Shown here one piece after another: positions 1 to 8,386 of a stretch of 64,000 nucleotides of DNA. How positions within the stretch are numbered: position 1 is the stretch's first letter; each line of letters starts with the position of its first letter. The notes beneath the pieces are model-generated. The model was not told where the DNA came from. It did not search any database and saw only the letters and a list, made by a program, of their open reading frames with translations. The position numbers and the translations under genes are program-made. Where the stretch lies: NCBI GenBank assembly GCA_022823185.1, contig JAJDXQ010000009.1:104551-168550 (forward strand), in the 5' to 3' direction. This stretch comes from Caldilineaceae bacterium (GTDB lineage Bacteria; Chloroflexota; Anaerolineae; Caldilineales; Caldilineaceae).

Positions 1-595
1 GGAGGGTCCAGCCCAGATTCTGGGATGGGAACTGTCTGGCGGGGAACTCTTGCCAGTGGCGGCGGAGGTTGCTTTCAGCCTTTGGGAGTGTAGCAGGGCG
101 GGCGCCAGGCCGGCCGAACGGCTGGGTCCATTGCCTGGGGGGCACGGGGCAGGCACGAGGCCAACCGGCAGTGGCCAGTGATAAGAGACGGAAGGGCGCG
201 GGGATTAGTACGACAGCCGCAGTTCACGAATTTGCAGCTTTTCCGGAGACAGTGAGGGTTCGAAAGCGCATTTGGAAAAACAGTGGAACCTTATGAACGC
301 CTTCAATGCAGTCAAGTCTTCGCCTCATTTTGCTCATTCGTTCTTCGGCCAACATGAGAGCGGCCGTAGTACTCGGGGCCCCCGAACACCCCACGCACAG
401 AAACCCTCCTCCATGCAAAAGCGCAAGCACCTCTCTTGCGCTCTTCCGCCGCCGTTCCACTGCCCTTATCCGTGTCCCTCTGTGCCTCTCCGTGGATCAA
501 TAAGGTGTTGCCGTTCGCCGTTGCCCTCCTCCCCACACTCCGTGAAATACTCGTCCTTGCCTTGCGGTTCTCCCCACCTGTTAAGGAATTCCCTC
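1..595. other. No recognisable gene at window start
   Basis: Open frames here overlap one another on both strands and give low-complexity Arg/Ala/Pro/Gly translations without any motif I know. The 3' end of a gene entering from outside the window cannot be excluded for the first ~180 bases (one frame stays open from base 2), but its translation is not recognisable. The stretch just before 596 is the 3' flank of the dioxygenase gene on the minus strand. Confidence 0.5.
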
Positions 596-1441
596 TTACC
601 CTCCGTCCGCGAACCGTTCCCTCAACTTCTCCTCGTACTTCTTGTAGCGATGATAGACGAGAGGGTTCTGCCGGTCGTCGTCGAGCAAATCGCCAATTTC
701 GTAGCTGGCAAACTGCTCGTCCGTAAGTATGTTCTGTTTGCCATTGAACGTGCAGCCGTCAGGCATGAAGCCGCAGGTCATCGCCCGGCGCCAACCCGGC
801 GTCATGTTGGGCCCGGCCCCATGCGCGATCAGGCCGTTGTGGAACGAGCAGGAGCCTGCCTTCATCTCCGCCGGCGCCGCCATTATCTCCTTCCACTGAG
901 GGTAGACTCGAAAGATGTCGCTGATGTTTTCGCCAATGCTCACGTTTTCAAAAGTGGCCGTCTTTTGGCTGCCGGGCAGAAAATACAGGCAACCGTTCTG
1001 CAGCGTTGCGTCATCCAGAGCAACCCACAGGCTCAGTGTCTCGCGCGATGAGTACGACCAGTATGGATTGTCCAGATGCCATCCGGTCGGGTTGGCCCAG
1101 GGCTGCTTGATCAACGCCTGGTCATGCCAGAGACGCATGCCGTCCACACCGGCCAGATCTGCCGCCATCCTGCCCAATCGAGAGTCCAGAATCAACCGCT
1201 TCACGTCCGGATTGTCCTGCCACAGGTTGATTCGTTGCACGAAAACGTAATCGTAGTAGCTCTCTTCCCGCTCCTCATCCACCTCCTGGTGAATCATTCT
1301 CTGCCTGCCGCGCTGTCGGACCGCTCCGTCCACCGCCCGCCGCCATTCCTCGAGCTCTTCTGGCGTGAGGAAGTCGTGCAGAACGACAAACCCGTTCTTC
1401 CGGTAGGAGCTGATTTGTTCCTGGGTCAACTGTGTGTTCAT
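596..1441 (-). CDS. Phytanoyl-CoA dioxygenase (PhyH) family protein
   Basis: Predicted Fe(II)/2-oxoglutarate-dependent oxygenase of 281 aa, the usual length for bacterial PhyH proteins. The facial triad is visible: H122-x-D124 in the segment GWHLDNPYW, and a distal His at about 207 in LIAHGAGPN, followed by Arg 218/219 (GWRR) suited to binding the 2-oxoglutarate carboxylate. The start is ATG with GAGGG upstream. It lies downstream of the peptide-binding protein gene on the same strand, but a strong terminator separates them, so it is probably transcribed separately or by read-through. The substrate cannot be told from sequence; family members hydroxylate fatty acyl-CoAs, amino acids, ectoine or secondary metabolites. 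Family assignment is confident, substrate unknown. Confidence 0.9.
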   Translation of the reverse strand: MNTQLTQEQISSYRKNGFVVLHDFLTPEELEEWRRAVDGAVRQRGRQRMIHQEVDEEREESYYDYVFVQRINLWQDNPDVKRLILDSRLGRMAADLAGVDGMRLWHDQALIKQPWANPTGWHLDNPYWSYSSRETLSLWVALDDATLQNGCLYFLPGSQKTATFENVSIGENISDIFRVYPQWKEIMAAPAEMKAGSCSFHNGLIAHGAGPNMTPGWRRAMTCGFMPDGCTFNGKQNILTDEQFASYEIGDLLDDDRQNPLVYHRYKKYEEKLRERFADGG

Positions 1442-1510
1442 CTTGCCCTCTTATGTAGCGCTGGCGCACTGCCCGCCCGTCCGCTGGACCGGCCGCCGCA
1501 GCCGCCAAAG

Positions 1511-1545
1511 CCAAAAGAAAGGGCCAGCACGCCTGTGCCGGCCCT
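1511..1545 (-). terminator. Rho-independent terminator after the binding-protein gene
   Basis: On the minus strand an 11-bp stem (1520-1530 with 1535-1545, one G-T pair) closes a 4-nt loop and is followed by TTCTTTT. It sits about 40 bases past the stop of the substrate-binding protein gene and before the dioxygenase gene, so it should end the transporter transcript. Confidence 0.8.
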
Positions 1546-1586
1546 CCTGCTTTCGTCTCAATTCTTCAGAACAGTCCCTGTTTCGC

Positions 1587-3410
1587 CTATTCCGCCGGGC
1601 CCAACTGTCCGGTCAGAATCTGGATGACGACAAAGGAGTCGGCGTAGGGGCTGTTGACGTAGATCGGATCGCCCTCCGGCAGCCAGCCGCTGGCGAAGCG
1701 GCTCGGAACCGGGTTGTTGCCGTAGCGTTCCCACAGAGGAATCTGCGGCAGCAATTCGTTGTAGGCCATGGCAATCGTGTCCAGCGCCTCGACCTGCATC
1801 GCGGCGTCGCCGCCGGAGCCGGCCTCTTTGGTCAACGCCCACAGGTCCACGTCGCCAACGCTGTCGGTGCTGACGTTCAGATCGAAGGACATACCCGGCA
1901 GTTCAATGCTGCCGGCGCCCGACGCGCCTACGCCTGTCGCCGCTGCATTGTGCGTGCTGAAGTCATTCTCGTATGAGAAGGACGGGTGCGGATTGCCCGC
2001 GCCCCAGCCGCGAATCGCAAGCTCGAATTTGCCCTCATTGATGTCGATCGGATGCTGCTGGAAGTTCACGCCGCGGAAGCTCGTCTGGAAGCCAAACGCG
2101 GTCAGCTGCTCAGCCACGTTTTCCGCTGCGGCAGACCAGTCCGCATACTCGGCCGGCGCTGTCAACTCCCACTCCATCCGGGCGCCCGTGTCATCGATCC
2201 AAACACCGTCGTCGTCCCGGGTGAAACCGATGTCGAGCAACATCTGCTCGGCCGTCTCCAGGTCCTGGCTATACGGGTTGAGGTTGGCGCGCGTATCATC
2301 GCTCAGCCACAGCGGCGTTATGTTGTCGGAGAATCCGCACATGCACTCCTGCGCAATGCCCGACTCTGCGAGAGAGATAAACGCGTTTTCTTCAAAGTTG
2401 ATGGCGTAAGCCAGCGCTTGCCGCACTTCTTTCACGTTGAAGGGATGGATCGTGTGGTTGAAGTACAGGGCAGGTCCGCTGTAAATCGGCGCGCGGATGA
2501 TGCGGTAGCCCAGTGACATGAACTCGCGTTCCGTGGCCGGCGGGAAACCGTGAGTGGCATAGTCGACGTCGCCGGAGAGAACGAGCGGCGTCACGACCGG
2601 CGTTTCGCCATTGTAGTTGACCATCCGGTCGAAGCGCACCGTGTCGGCCCAGTAGGAAGTCTCAACCTTGTTCAGAATCATCTGAGACTCGGTAATGCTG
2701 TCCGGGTCAATCGCGTAGGGTCCAAGAACGACCATCTCATCCGGGCGCAGCTCATTGAACTCCTGCAACAGCTGCTTCCACTCGTCGTCCTCGTTCGTCA
2801 TGCCGGCCTCGACCAGGTCGCGTGTGCGCTGGGCGAAGTCGCCATAGACTGACGATGCCGTGATATGCACCTCGCGCAGTACGCGGCGCGGTACTGTCGT
2901 CGACGGGCCGCTCAAAACGAAGTCGACCGTGTGGTCGTCAACCGCCTGAACGTCGTCCAGGAAGCGCCACACCGTCTGGCTCAGCAGGCGGGAAATGGCG
3001 AACGTGTCGACAACATCCTGCGAAGTGAAGTCGCTGCCGTCGCTCCACTGCGCGCCCTGGATCAGATTGACGCGCAACGTCACGTCATCCACCCACTCCC
3101 AGGCCTCGCCGGCCACCGGCATCCAGCTGCCATCGGCCCACAGGAACATGAACAACGGCGGCTCCATCAGCGCCCGGTAGATGCCCAAGGTCATCCCATT
3201 CGTTACCCACGTGTTGAAGTGACCGGTGGGCGGGGGCGCGTAGGGCCACGCCGGGTGGAACTCGGCGACGCCCGATGCCGCCGGTGCGGCCTCTTCCTCA
3301 GCGGCAGCCGGAGCCGCCTCGCCGCCGCCCGTGTCAGCCGCTGGCGCACCGCAGGCGCTGATGACCAGAGCGGCAATCAGCGCAAGCGCAAACAAAAGTC
3401 TTCGGTTCAT
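1587..3410 (-). CDS. Peptide/nickel-type ABC transporter substrate-binding lipoprotein
   Basis: Extracellular solute-binding protein of family 5 (607 aa). The N-terminus is a lipoprotein signal: MNRR, a hydrophobic stretch, and lipobox ISAC with Cys20 as lipidation site. A low-complexity Ala/Glu linker of about 25 residues follows, then a large two-lobe SBP_bac_5 fold. Segments such as DGSDFTSQDVVDTF and FNVKEVRQALAYAIN are typical of this family. The start is ATG with a full AGGAGG about 6 bases upstream. It belongs with the downstream-numbered but upstream-transcribed permease and ATPase genes (3759-8021) and supplies substrate recognition outside the membrane. The ligand could be a peptide, sugar oligomer or opine; sequence alone does not decide. 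Confidence 0.93.
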   Translation of the reverse strand: MNRRLLFALALIAALVISACGAPAADTGGGEAAPAAAEEEAAPAASGVAEFHPAWPYAPPPTGHFNTWVTNGMTLGIYRALMEPPLFMFLWADGSWMPVAGEAWEWVDDVTLRVNLIQGAQWSDGSDFTSQDVVDTFAISRLLSQTVWRFLDDVQAVDDHTVDFVLSGPSTTVPRRVLREVHITASSVYGDFAQRTRDLVEAGMTNEDDEWKQLLQEFNELRPDEMVVLGPYAIDPDSITESQMILNKVETSYWADTVRFDRMVNYNGETPVVTPLVLSGDVDYATHGFPPATEREFMSLGYRIIRAPIYSGPALYFNHTIHPFNVKEVRQALAYAINFEENAFISLAESGIAQECMCGFSDNITPLWLSDDTRANLNPYSQDLETAEQMLLDIGFTRDDDGVWIDDTGARMEWELTAPAEYADWSAAAENVAEQLTAFGFQTSFRGVNFQQHPIDINEGKFELAIRGWGAGNPHPSFSYENDFSTHNAAATGVGASGAGSIELPGMSFDLNVSTDSVGDVDLWALTKEAGSGGDAAMQVEALDTIAMAYNELLPQIPLWERYGNNPVPSRFASGWLPEGDPIYVNSPYADSFVVIQILTGQLGPAE

Positions 3411-3507
3411 TCTTCATCCTCCTAAGGATATGTAAGTTTTTGTTTGGGGAAAGCGATAGCAACCGAAGCCATGCACGCTGGCGACTTTAAGCGCCCGCCT
3501 GCCAGGC

Positions 3508-3699
3508 TCATTGTTCCCTACGCTTCCCCCACTGCACGAGTATTACAACAAGTAGCAAATGGACGAGCCCTATGCCCAGCGTAAACTGGGTAATCACGTA
3601 TTCGGCGGTCCCCTTTTCCAGAAACAACAGGAGCGCGCCGGCGACAAATGATATGTAGAAGCCAATGTGAAAGGCCGCTCTACCTAGAAATGGATCCAT
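3508..3699 (-). CDS. Small two-helix membrane protein
   Basis: 63-aa protein with two hydrophobic segments (about residues 10-27 and 34-56) and a basic tail ending GKRREQ, so a helical hairpin with the C-terminus probably cytoplasmic. The start is ATG with AAGGGA close upstream. It lies between the transporter ATPase gene and the binding-protein gene on the same strand and would be co-transcribed with them. No family recognised. It could be an accessory subunit of the importer or an unrelated small membrane protein. Its frame is not a shadow of another gene, and the clean hydrophobic periodicity favours a real gene. Confidence 0.6.
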   Translation of the reverse strand: MDPFLGRAAFHIGFYISFVAGALLLFLEKGTAEYVITQFTLGIGLVHLLLVVILVQWGKRREQ

Positions 3700-3758
3700 G
3701 GTCCCTTACCGTGAACGAACATGCCTTCGCTGCGCCCTCAAAAAACGATTCTGTTGCC

Positions 3759-4787
3759 TCACACTATCTGAGTTGGCTCTGACATGCGCACGGGGCAGGC
3801 CACGCGCCCCCCATCTGATATCCCTTCCAGCTGGGGAACCGCAACGTCGCACTCTCCTTCAATAACGTAAGGGCAGCGCGGGTGAAAAGTGCAGCCCGAC
3901 GGCAAATTCAATAGACTGGGTATCTCCGCGCTCCGTAGTTCAATGTGAACCTTCTTCTTCGCCAGCTCCGGATCGGCCTCCGGCACCGCCCCCAGCAGCG
4001 CTTGCGTATAGGGGTGCCGGGAATCGGTAATCAGGCGCGGCGTAGGCCCTTCTTCGACAATCCGCCCCAAATACATAACCGTGATGCGCCCTTCCCAGGC
4101 AAAATATTTCGCCAGCGCCAGGTCATGCGTGATAAAGAGAAAGGTCACGTCGAACTCGTCCTTGAGCCTGTACAGCATGTTCAACAGGCTCACACGAATC
4201 GACACGTCCACCATCGAAACCGCCTCGTCGGCCACGATGAACTTCGGCTCCACCGTCAGCGCCCTGGCAACCGAAACACGCTGACGCTGCCCACCGCTCA
4301 GCTGATGCGGGTACTTGTCCAGAAAGTCCCCCACCGGCGTCAGATCGACAATTTCGAGCAGTTCAGCCGCCCGCCGTTCAACGTCTCGCCGCCGCCCCCT
4401 GCGGCCGCCCCCGGCGCCGTTCGCGCCCGAACTGTGCATCTGGTGACGCACCAGCGGCGTCACGATCATCTGACGCACGGTCTGGGTGGGATTGAGAGAA
4501 GCGTAGGGGTCCTGATGAATGATCTGCACCGCCCGCCGGTACTGCTGATAGTCCGGCTTATTCATCGCGGCGATGTCCTGCCCCTCATACAGGATCTGCC
4601 CTTCCGACGGCGGCAGCAGCCCGACGACCATGCGGCCTGTCGTGCTCTTGCCGCACCCGCTCTCGCCGACCAGGCACACGATCTCGCCTTGTTCGATATC
4701 CAGCGAAATCGAATCGACAGCAGTCACCTGGTCCCGGCCGCTCCCGAACGTCTTGGTTACATTGCGCAGTTCGATAATTGGCGTCAT
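3759..4787 (-). CDS. Peptide ABC transporter ATP-binding protein (OppF/DppF-like)
   Basis: Cytoplasmic ATPase subunit of about 342 aa. Walker A is GESGCGKS at 41-48, the signature is LSGGQRQR, and Walker B runs into ADEAVSMVD where most relatives have DEP(T/V)SALD. The C-terminal oligopeptide/dipeptide-transporter extension has the Cys-rich segment LPSGCTFHPRCPY. I take the ATG at 4787 (MTPIIEL) because longer in-frame starts would run into the neighbouring ATPase gene and lack homology. A Gly/Arg-rich insert (GANGAGGGRRGRRR) lies between Walker A and the signature and is unusual. It pairs with the OppD-like ATPase 70 bases upstream to drive the importer. Confidence 0.93.
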   Translation of the reverse strand: MTPIIELRNVTKTFGSGRDQVTAVDSISLDIEQGEIVCLVGESGCGKSTTGRMVVGLLPPSEGQILYEGQDIAAMNKPDYQQYRRAVQIIHQDPYASLNPTQTVRQMIVTPLVRHQMHSSGANGAGGGRRGRRRDVERRAAELLEIVDLTPVGDFLDKYPHQLSGGQRQRVSVARALTVEPKFIVADEAVSMVDVSIRVSLLNMLYRLKDEFDVTFLFITHDLALAKYFAWEGRITVMYLGRIVEEGPTPRLITDSRHPYTQALLGAVPEADPELAKKKVHIELRSAEIPSLLNLPSGCTFHPRCPYVIEGECDVAVPQLEGISDGGRVACPVRMSEPTQIV

Positions 4788-4857
4788 CTGCAGCGGCCCC
4801 CGCTGGCCGCGCCCCGAATCCCTGAAACGACGGCCGCCCTCGGCGGCATGAAAACTC

Positions 4858-5928
4858 TCAGTCCCGTCTGCCTCGCAGCCCGTTGCGCTCAATGTCCTCC
4901 TGCACCAGGTCGCTGTGCCAGCAGGCAGCCAGGTGATTGGCGCCGACGCGCTCCAGTACCGGTTCTTCACTGCTGCAGCGCTCACTGGCAAACGGGCAGC
5001 GCGGATGGAACTTGCAGCCGGACGGCAAATTGATCAGATCGGGCGGAGATCCGGGGATCGACGACAACTCCTCAAAGCCGCCCGTCACCGTCGGAACCGC
5101 CCGGATCAAACCCAACGAATACGGATGGCGCGGCCGGTAGAAGATGTCTTCCACCGGGCCCAGCTCCACAACCTGCCCCGCGTACATCGTCGCGACCCGG
5201 TCCGCCAGCTCTGCCGCAATCGCCAGGTCGTGCGAGATGAACAGCATCGTAAAATGCAGGTCTTCTTTCAGACGGCGCAACAGATCGATGATCGTCCGCT
5301 GTGTCAGAATGTCCAGCGCCGTCGTCGGCTCATCCAGTATCAAGATCTGCGGGTCAAGCAAAAGGGATATGGCCAGTAGCGTGCGCTGCCGCATCCCTCC
5401 GCTCAGCTCGTGCGCGTACGAGTCGATCACCCGCGAAGGATCCAACTGCACAAAACGAAGCAGGTCCAGGAACCGTTCGCGGACCTCCTCGCGGTTGTTC
5501 CACCGGTGCGCCTTGGCGGTATCCCACACCTGGTCCCACACCTTCAGCACAGGATTGAACGCATTCAGGGCCGACTGAAAAACCATCGCGCAGTCCCGCC
5601 AGCGGAACTCGCGCAGGGGGCCCTCGGCCAGCTCCAATACGTCCAGCTCCCGACCGTCGCGCCGGTAAATGATTTGGCCCGGGCTCACCTCCGCCGTATC
5701 CACCAGCAACCGAACGATGCCCAGCCCCAACGTGGTCTTGCCGGAGCCGCTCTCGCCAATCAAGGCCAGGCTCTCACCCGCCAGCAGGTCCAACGTAACG
5801 CCCCGCACCGCCTGCACACTGCCCTTGCGCGTTCGATAGCTGACGTGAACGTCACGCAGACTCAGCGGCGGCTGGCTGCCGTTTTCTTCACTGCTTTGGC
5901 GCCAGGAAAGATCCGTGGTTTGGCTCAT
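4858..5928 (-). CDS. Peptide ABC transporter ATP-binding protein (OppD/DppD-like)
   Basis: 356-aa ATPase. Walker A is GESGSGKT at about 58-65, the signature ELSGGMRQR, Walker B LILDEPTTALD, and the switch His is in FISHDLA. The C-terminal oligopeptide-transporter domain carries LPSGCKFHPRCPF. The start is ATG. It lies 24 bases after the DppC-like permease gene and before the OppF-like partner, a standard order (B-C-D-F) for this importer class. It hydrolyses ATP at the inner face of the membrane as half of a heterodimer. Confidence 0.94.
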   Translation of the reverse strand: MSQTTDLSWRQSSEENGSQPPLSLRDVHVSYRTRKGSVQAVRGVTLDLLAGESLALIGESGSGKTTLGLGIVRLLVDTAEVSPGQIIYRRDGRELDVLELAEGPLREFRWRDCAMVFQSALNAFNPVLKVWDQVWDTAKAHRWNNREEVRERFLDLLRFVQLDPSRVIDSYAHELSGGMRQRTLLAISLLLDPQILILDEPTTALDILTQRTIIDLLRRLKEDLHFTMLFISHDLAIAAELADRVATMYAGQVVELGPVEDIFYRPRHPYSLGLIRAVPTVTGGFEELSSIPGSPPDLINLPSGCKFHPRCPFASERCSSEEPVLERVGANHLAACWHSDLVQEDIERNGLRGRRD

Positions 5929-5952
5929 ACGCCTCTTCGACCGTTTCTCCCT

Positions 5953-6861
5953 TTACTCGCTCGCTCGCAAGCGGGGGTTGAACACGAGCTCAAGCGAACG
6001 GGTCATCGAAATGATCGCTAGCTGCAAAATCGCAATCGCCACAATCGGAGCCATAATGTACCAGACGCTGTCCTTATAGAAGATCGCGCCCCGCACCCAG
6101 GCCAGCTGAATCATCACGCTCCAGTTGCCGGCGCTGATCGGCACCAGCCCCAGGAAGACAAGACCGGCCTGCTGGTAAACGGCGAAGGTCATCCCAAGCG
6201 CGAAGCTGACAACGATATACGGCATCATGTTGGGCACCATCTCCCGGAGCACAATGTGCCACACCCCCAGGTCCAGCGCTCTGGCCGCCTCAATAAAATC
6301 TCGCTGCTTGAGCGATAGGGCCTGGGCGCGCAAAGCCCGCAGAAGCGTCGGCCAGTTTAGCAGCCCCATCAGAATGCCGAGAAACGTCAGACTGTTCAAC
6401 GAGATAAAGGCAGCCAGCACCGCGAGGAGCGGGAACTGGGGGATCGTGAGAATAATGTCGGTCACCGACATGATGGCGCTGTCCATCCAGCCCCCGATAA
6501 ATCCGCTCATCGTCCCAAACACAACCGCGATCAACGTCGAGATCAGGGCCGCCAGGAAAGCGACATAGATGACGTCCTTGCCGCCGTTTACGATCTGCGA
6601 CCAAATGTCCCGGCCCTGGTGATCGGTTCCCAAAGGATGCTCAAGCGTCGGCGTGATATAGATCCTGTCGATCTTTGTCTTCGTGTCCAGCTCGATGAAG
6701 ACGGGACCTGCATAGGAAAGCAGAACGACAAACAGGACAACGATGAACCCGATAAAGCCGACGCGATTGTAGGCCAGGAGGCGCACAACCGTCCGGAACC
6801 CTTTCCATGTCCCGGCGATAACCCCGTCGGCCTGTTTGCTTTCCATCGCTTGTGCCGTCAT
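5953..6861 (-). CDS. Peptide ABC transporter permease (OppC/DppC-like)
   Basis: 302-aa integral membrane permease. An N-terminal cytoplasmic segment and first membrane helix precede a BPD_transp_1 domain of five more helices. The EAA loop that contacts the ATPases is visible as EAARALDLGVWHIVLREMVPN broken over about residues 190-212. The segment HPLGTDHQGRD near residue 75 is typical of the C-type permease of this class. The start is ATG. It is transcribed after the B-type permease (gap of about 77 bases) and before the ATPases. Confidence 0.93.
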   Translation of the reverse strand: MTAQAMESKQADGVIAGTWKGFRTVVRLLAYNRVGFIGFIVVLFVVLLSYAGPVFIELDTKTKIDRIYITPTLEHPLGTDHQGRDIWSQIVNGGKDVIYVAFLAALISTLIAVVFGTMSGFIGGWMDSAIMSVTDIILTIPQFPLLAVLAAFISLNSLTFLGILMGLLNWPTLLRALRAQALSLKQRDFIEAARALDLGVWHIVLREMVPNMMPYIVVSFALGMTFAVYQQAGLVFLGLVPISAGNWSVMIQLAWVRGAIFYKDSVWYIMAPIVAIAILQLAIISMTRSLELVFNPRLRASE

Positions 6862-6938
6862 ATCTCTACTCCCGGTCTCCCACAGTTCCGATTCTCCGCA
6901 TCACCCGTTCCCCTTTTCGCGAATCCAAGTCCTGGCGC

Positions 6939-8021
6939 TCAATTGTCCTGCAATTTTATGCGGGGGTCGAGCCAGCCGTAGAGGACATCGGCAAAGAAGT
7001 TGGCGAAGATCACAGAAAACGTAATGATCAGGAAGATGCCCTGCATCAGCGTATAGTCCCGCTGGTTTATCGCCTGGCCCAACATCCGGCCTATCCCGCC
7101 ATACTCGAAAATCTGCTCCACAAGCAGCGAACCCCCCACCACAAAACCGATCCGGATCGTCAGAATCGTGAACAGAGGCAAGATCGCATTCCGTCCCACA
7201 TAGGCTGTGGTGATGCGCCACTCCTTCAGCCCGCGTGCCTTGGCAATCGTCACATAGTCCTCGCCCAGCGTGCTGATCGTGTTGCTCTTCATGCTCAACA
7301 TCCAGAATCCGACGCTCGTGAGCACATAGGTTGAAATCGGAAGTGCTCCGTGGAAGAGGGCGTCAAGAAAGAACTCCAGATTCAGTCCCGGCGTCATCCC
7401 CGACGAATACGCCCCCCGCATCGCCGCGATCGGCAGGATCTTCCACTGTACGCCCAACCACACCACGATCAACAGACCGATCAGGAAATCAGGGACCGAA
7501 CTCACGACCGAGCTCAGCACTGTCAACCCATGGTCGAGGTAACTGTCGCGGCGATAGGCCATGATCACGCCCAGCAGCACGCCGATCGTGAAGCTGATTA
7601 GCAGCCCCAGTCCAACGCTGAACAGAGTCCAGGGCAGGAAGCGCAGGATCACCTCGGTGACAGTCGTCCCGGGTGACAGGACCGACTGGCCGAAATTGCC
7701 CCGCGCCAAGTTTTGCAGATAGGAGAAATACTGGAGTATGACCGGCTGTTCCAGGTCGATGGCAAAGAGGGCCGCGGCCTGGTCCTTGGCCTCATGAACC
7801 GGCATTCCGTACGTGACGATCAGCTGGTTCACATAGATCTCAATGGGATTGCCCGGCAGCAGACGAACCAGAAAGAAAATGATCGTCGTAACAATGAAGA
7901 TCGTGGCCAGCGCCCGCAGAAACTTGCGGAAAAAATAGGAGCCCCAGATAGCGCCGAGCATCGATAGCGGGCTGGTGGAGCCACCGCCGCGGACATCAGA
8001 CAGGTCAGCCACTGTCGCCAT
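6939..8021 (-). CDS. Peptide ABC transporter permease (OppB/DppB-like)
   Basis: About 360 aa, first gene of the importer operon. After a hydrophilic N-terminus of about 30 residues there is one membrane helix, then the conserved LLPGNPIE segment and the permease domain with EAA loop IAKARGLKEWRITTAYVG. I prefer the ATG at 8021, preceded by GGAAGTG at good spacing; a TTG five codons upstream (8036) is also open. It forms the transmembrane channel with the OppC-like protein. The region upstream (8022-8386) is divergent from malic enzyme and should hold its promoter. Confidence 0.92.
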   Translation of the reverse strand: MATVADLSDVRGGGSTSPLSMLGAIWGSYFFRKFLRALATIFIVTTIIFFLVRLLPGNPIEIYVNQLIVTYGMPVHEAKDQAAALFAIDLEQPVILQYFSYLQNLARGNFGQSVLSPGTTVTEVILRFLPWTLFSVGLGLLISFTIGVLLGVIMAYRRDSYLDHGLTVLSSVVSSVPDFLIGLLIVVWLGVQWKILPIAAMRGAYSSGMTPGLNLEFFLDALFHGALPISTYVLTSVGFWMLSMKSNTISTLGEDYVTIAKARGLKEWRITTAYVGRNAILPLFTILTIRIGFVVGGSLLVEQIFEYGGIGRMLGQAINQRDYTLMQGIFLIITFSVIFANFFADVLYGWLDPRIKLQDN

Positions 8022-8386
8022 ACTGATCACTTCCAATCTTTAGTTGGACCGCTTACGGGAGTTCACCCGGCCGAAACCGGCGGTTGCGCCGCCAAATGCC
8101 CAAACAGTACGCGGGGCGAACCTTCGGGGGTGAAGGCCACTGCGGCTGCGCTTCCGGCGAGAGTATAGCACGTTTCAACCCCTTGACAAATTTTCGCGCC
8201 CTCCATGAACAGCTCAAACGCCTACACTTTGCTCCGCCGCGGAACCGAGGCCTGGCTTGCCGAAGTGCCGTCACCCCGAAGTGAACACGATGGCTGGCGC
8301 TTCTTCTCTCCTCCCGGTGTGCCATTCCGCGCCACTTCACGTACAATGAAGGCAGCCAGACTGCAAAACAACTGGGGAGAAACCAG
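8022..8386. other. Divergent intergenic region between the transporter operon and maeB
   Basis: No gene seen. It must carry promoters in both directions. A TTGACA hexamer lies at 8183-8188 on the plus strand, but the hexamer 17 bases further on (TGAACA) is a poor -10. A better plus-strand candidate nearer the gene is listed separately. Confidence 0.5.
8319..8347 (+). promoter_or_regulatory. Candidate promoter of maeB
   Basis: GTGCCA (8319-8324), a 17-base spacer and TACAAT (8342-8347), 40 bases upstream of the malic enzyme start. The -10 is close to consensus, the -35 matches 4 of 6. Spacing and position are right, but no experimental support. Confidence 0.4.

Noticed and set aside
272..1051. 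Plus-strand open frame of 259 codons over the dioxygenase
   Set aside because: Overlaps the well-supported PhyH gene on the other strand and carries no motif.
4788..4991. N-terminal extension of the OppF-like ATPase
   Set aside because: The 68 extra codons overlap the OppD-like gene's 3' end in another frame and do not resemble an ATPase N-terminus.
8183..8211. TTGACA at 8183 as the maeB promoter
   Set aside because: The hexamer 17 bases on (TGAACA) is a poor -10 and the position is about 175 bases from the gene; a better candidate lies nearer.
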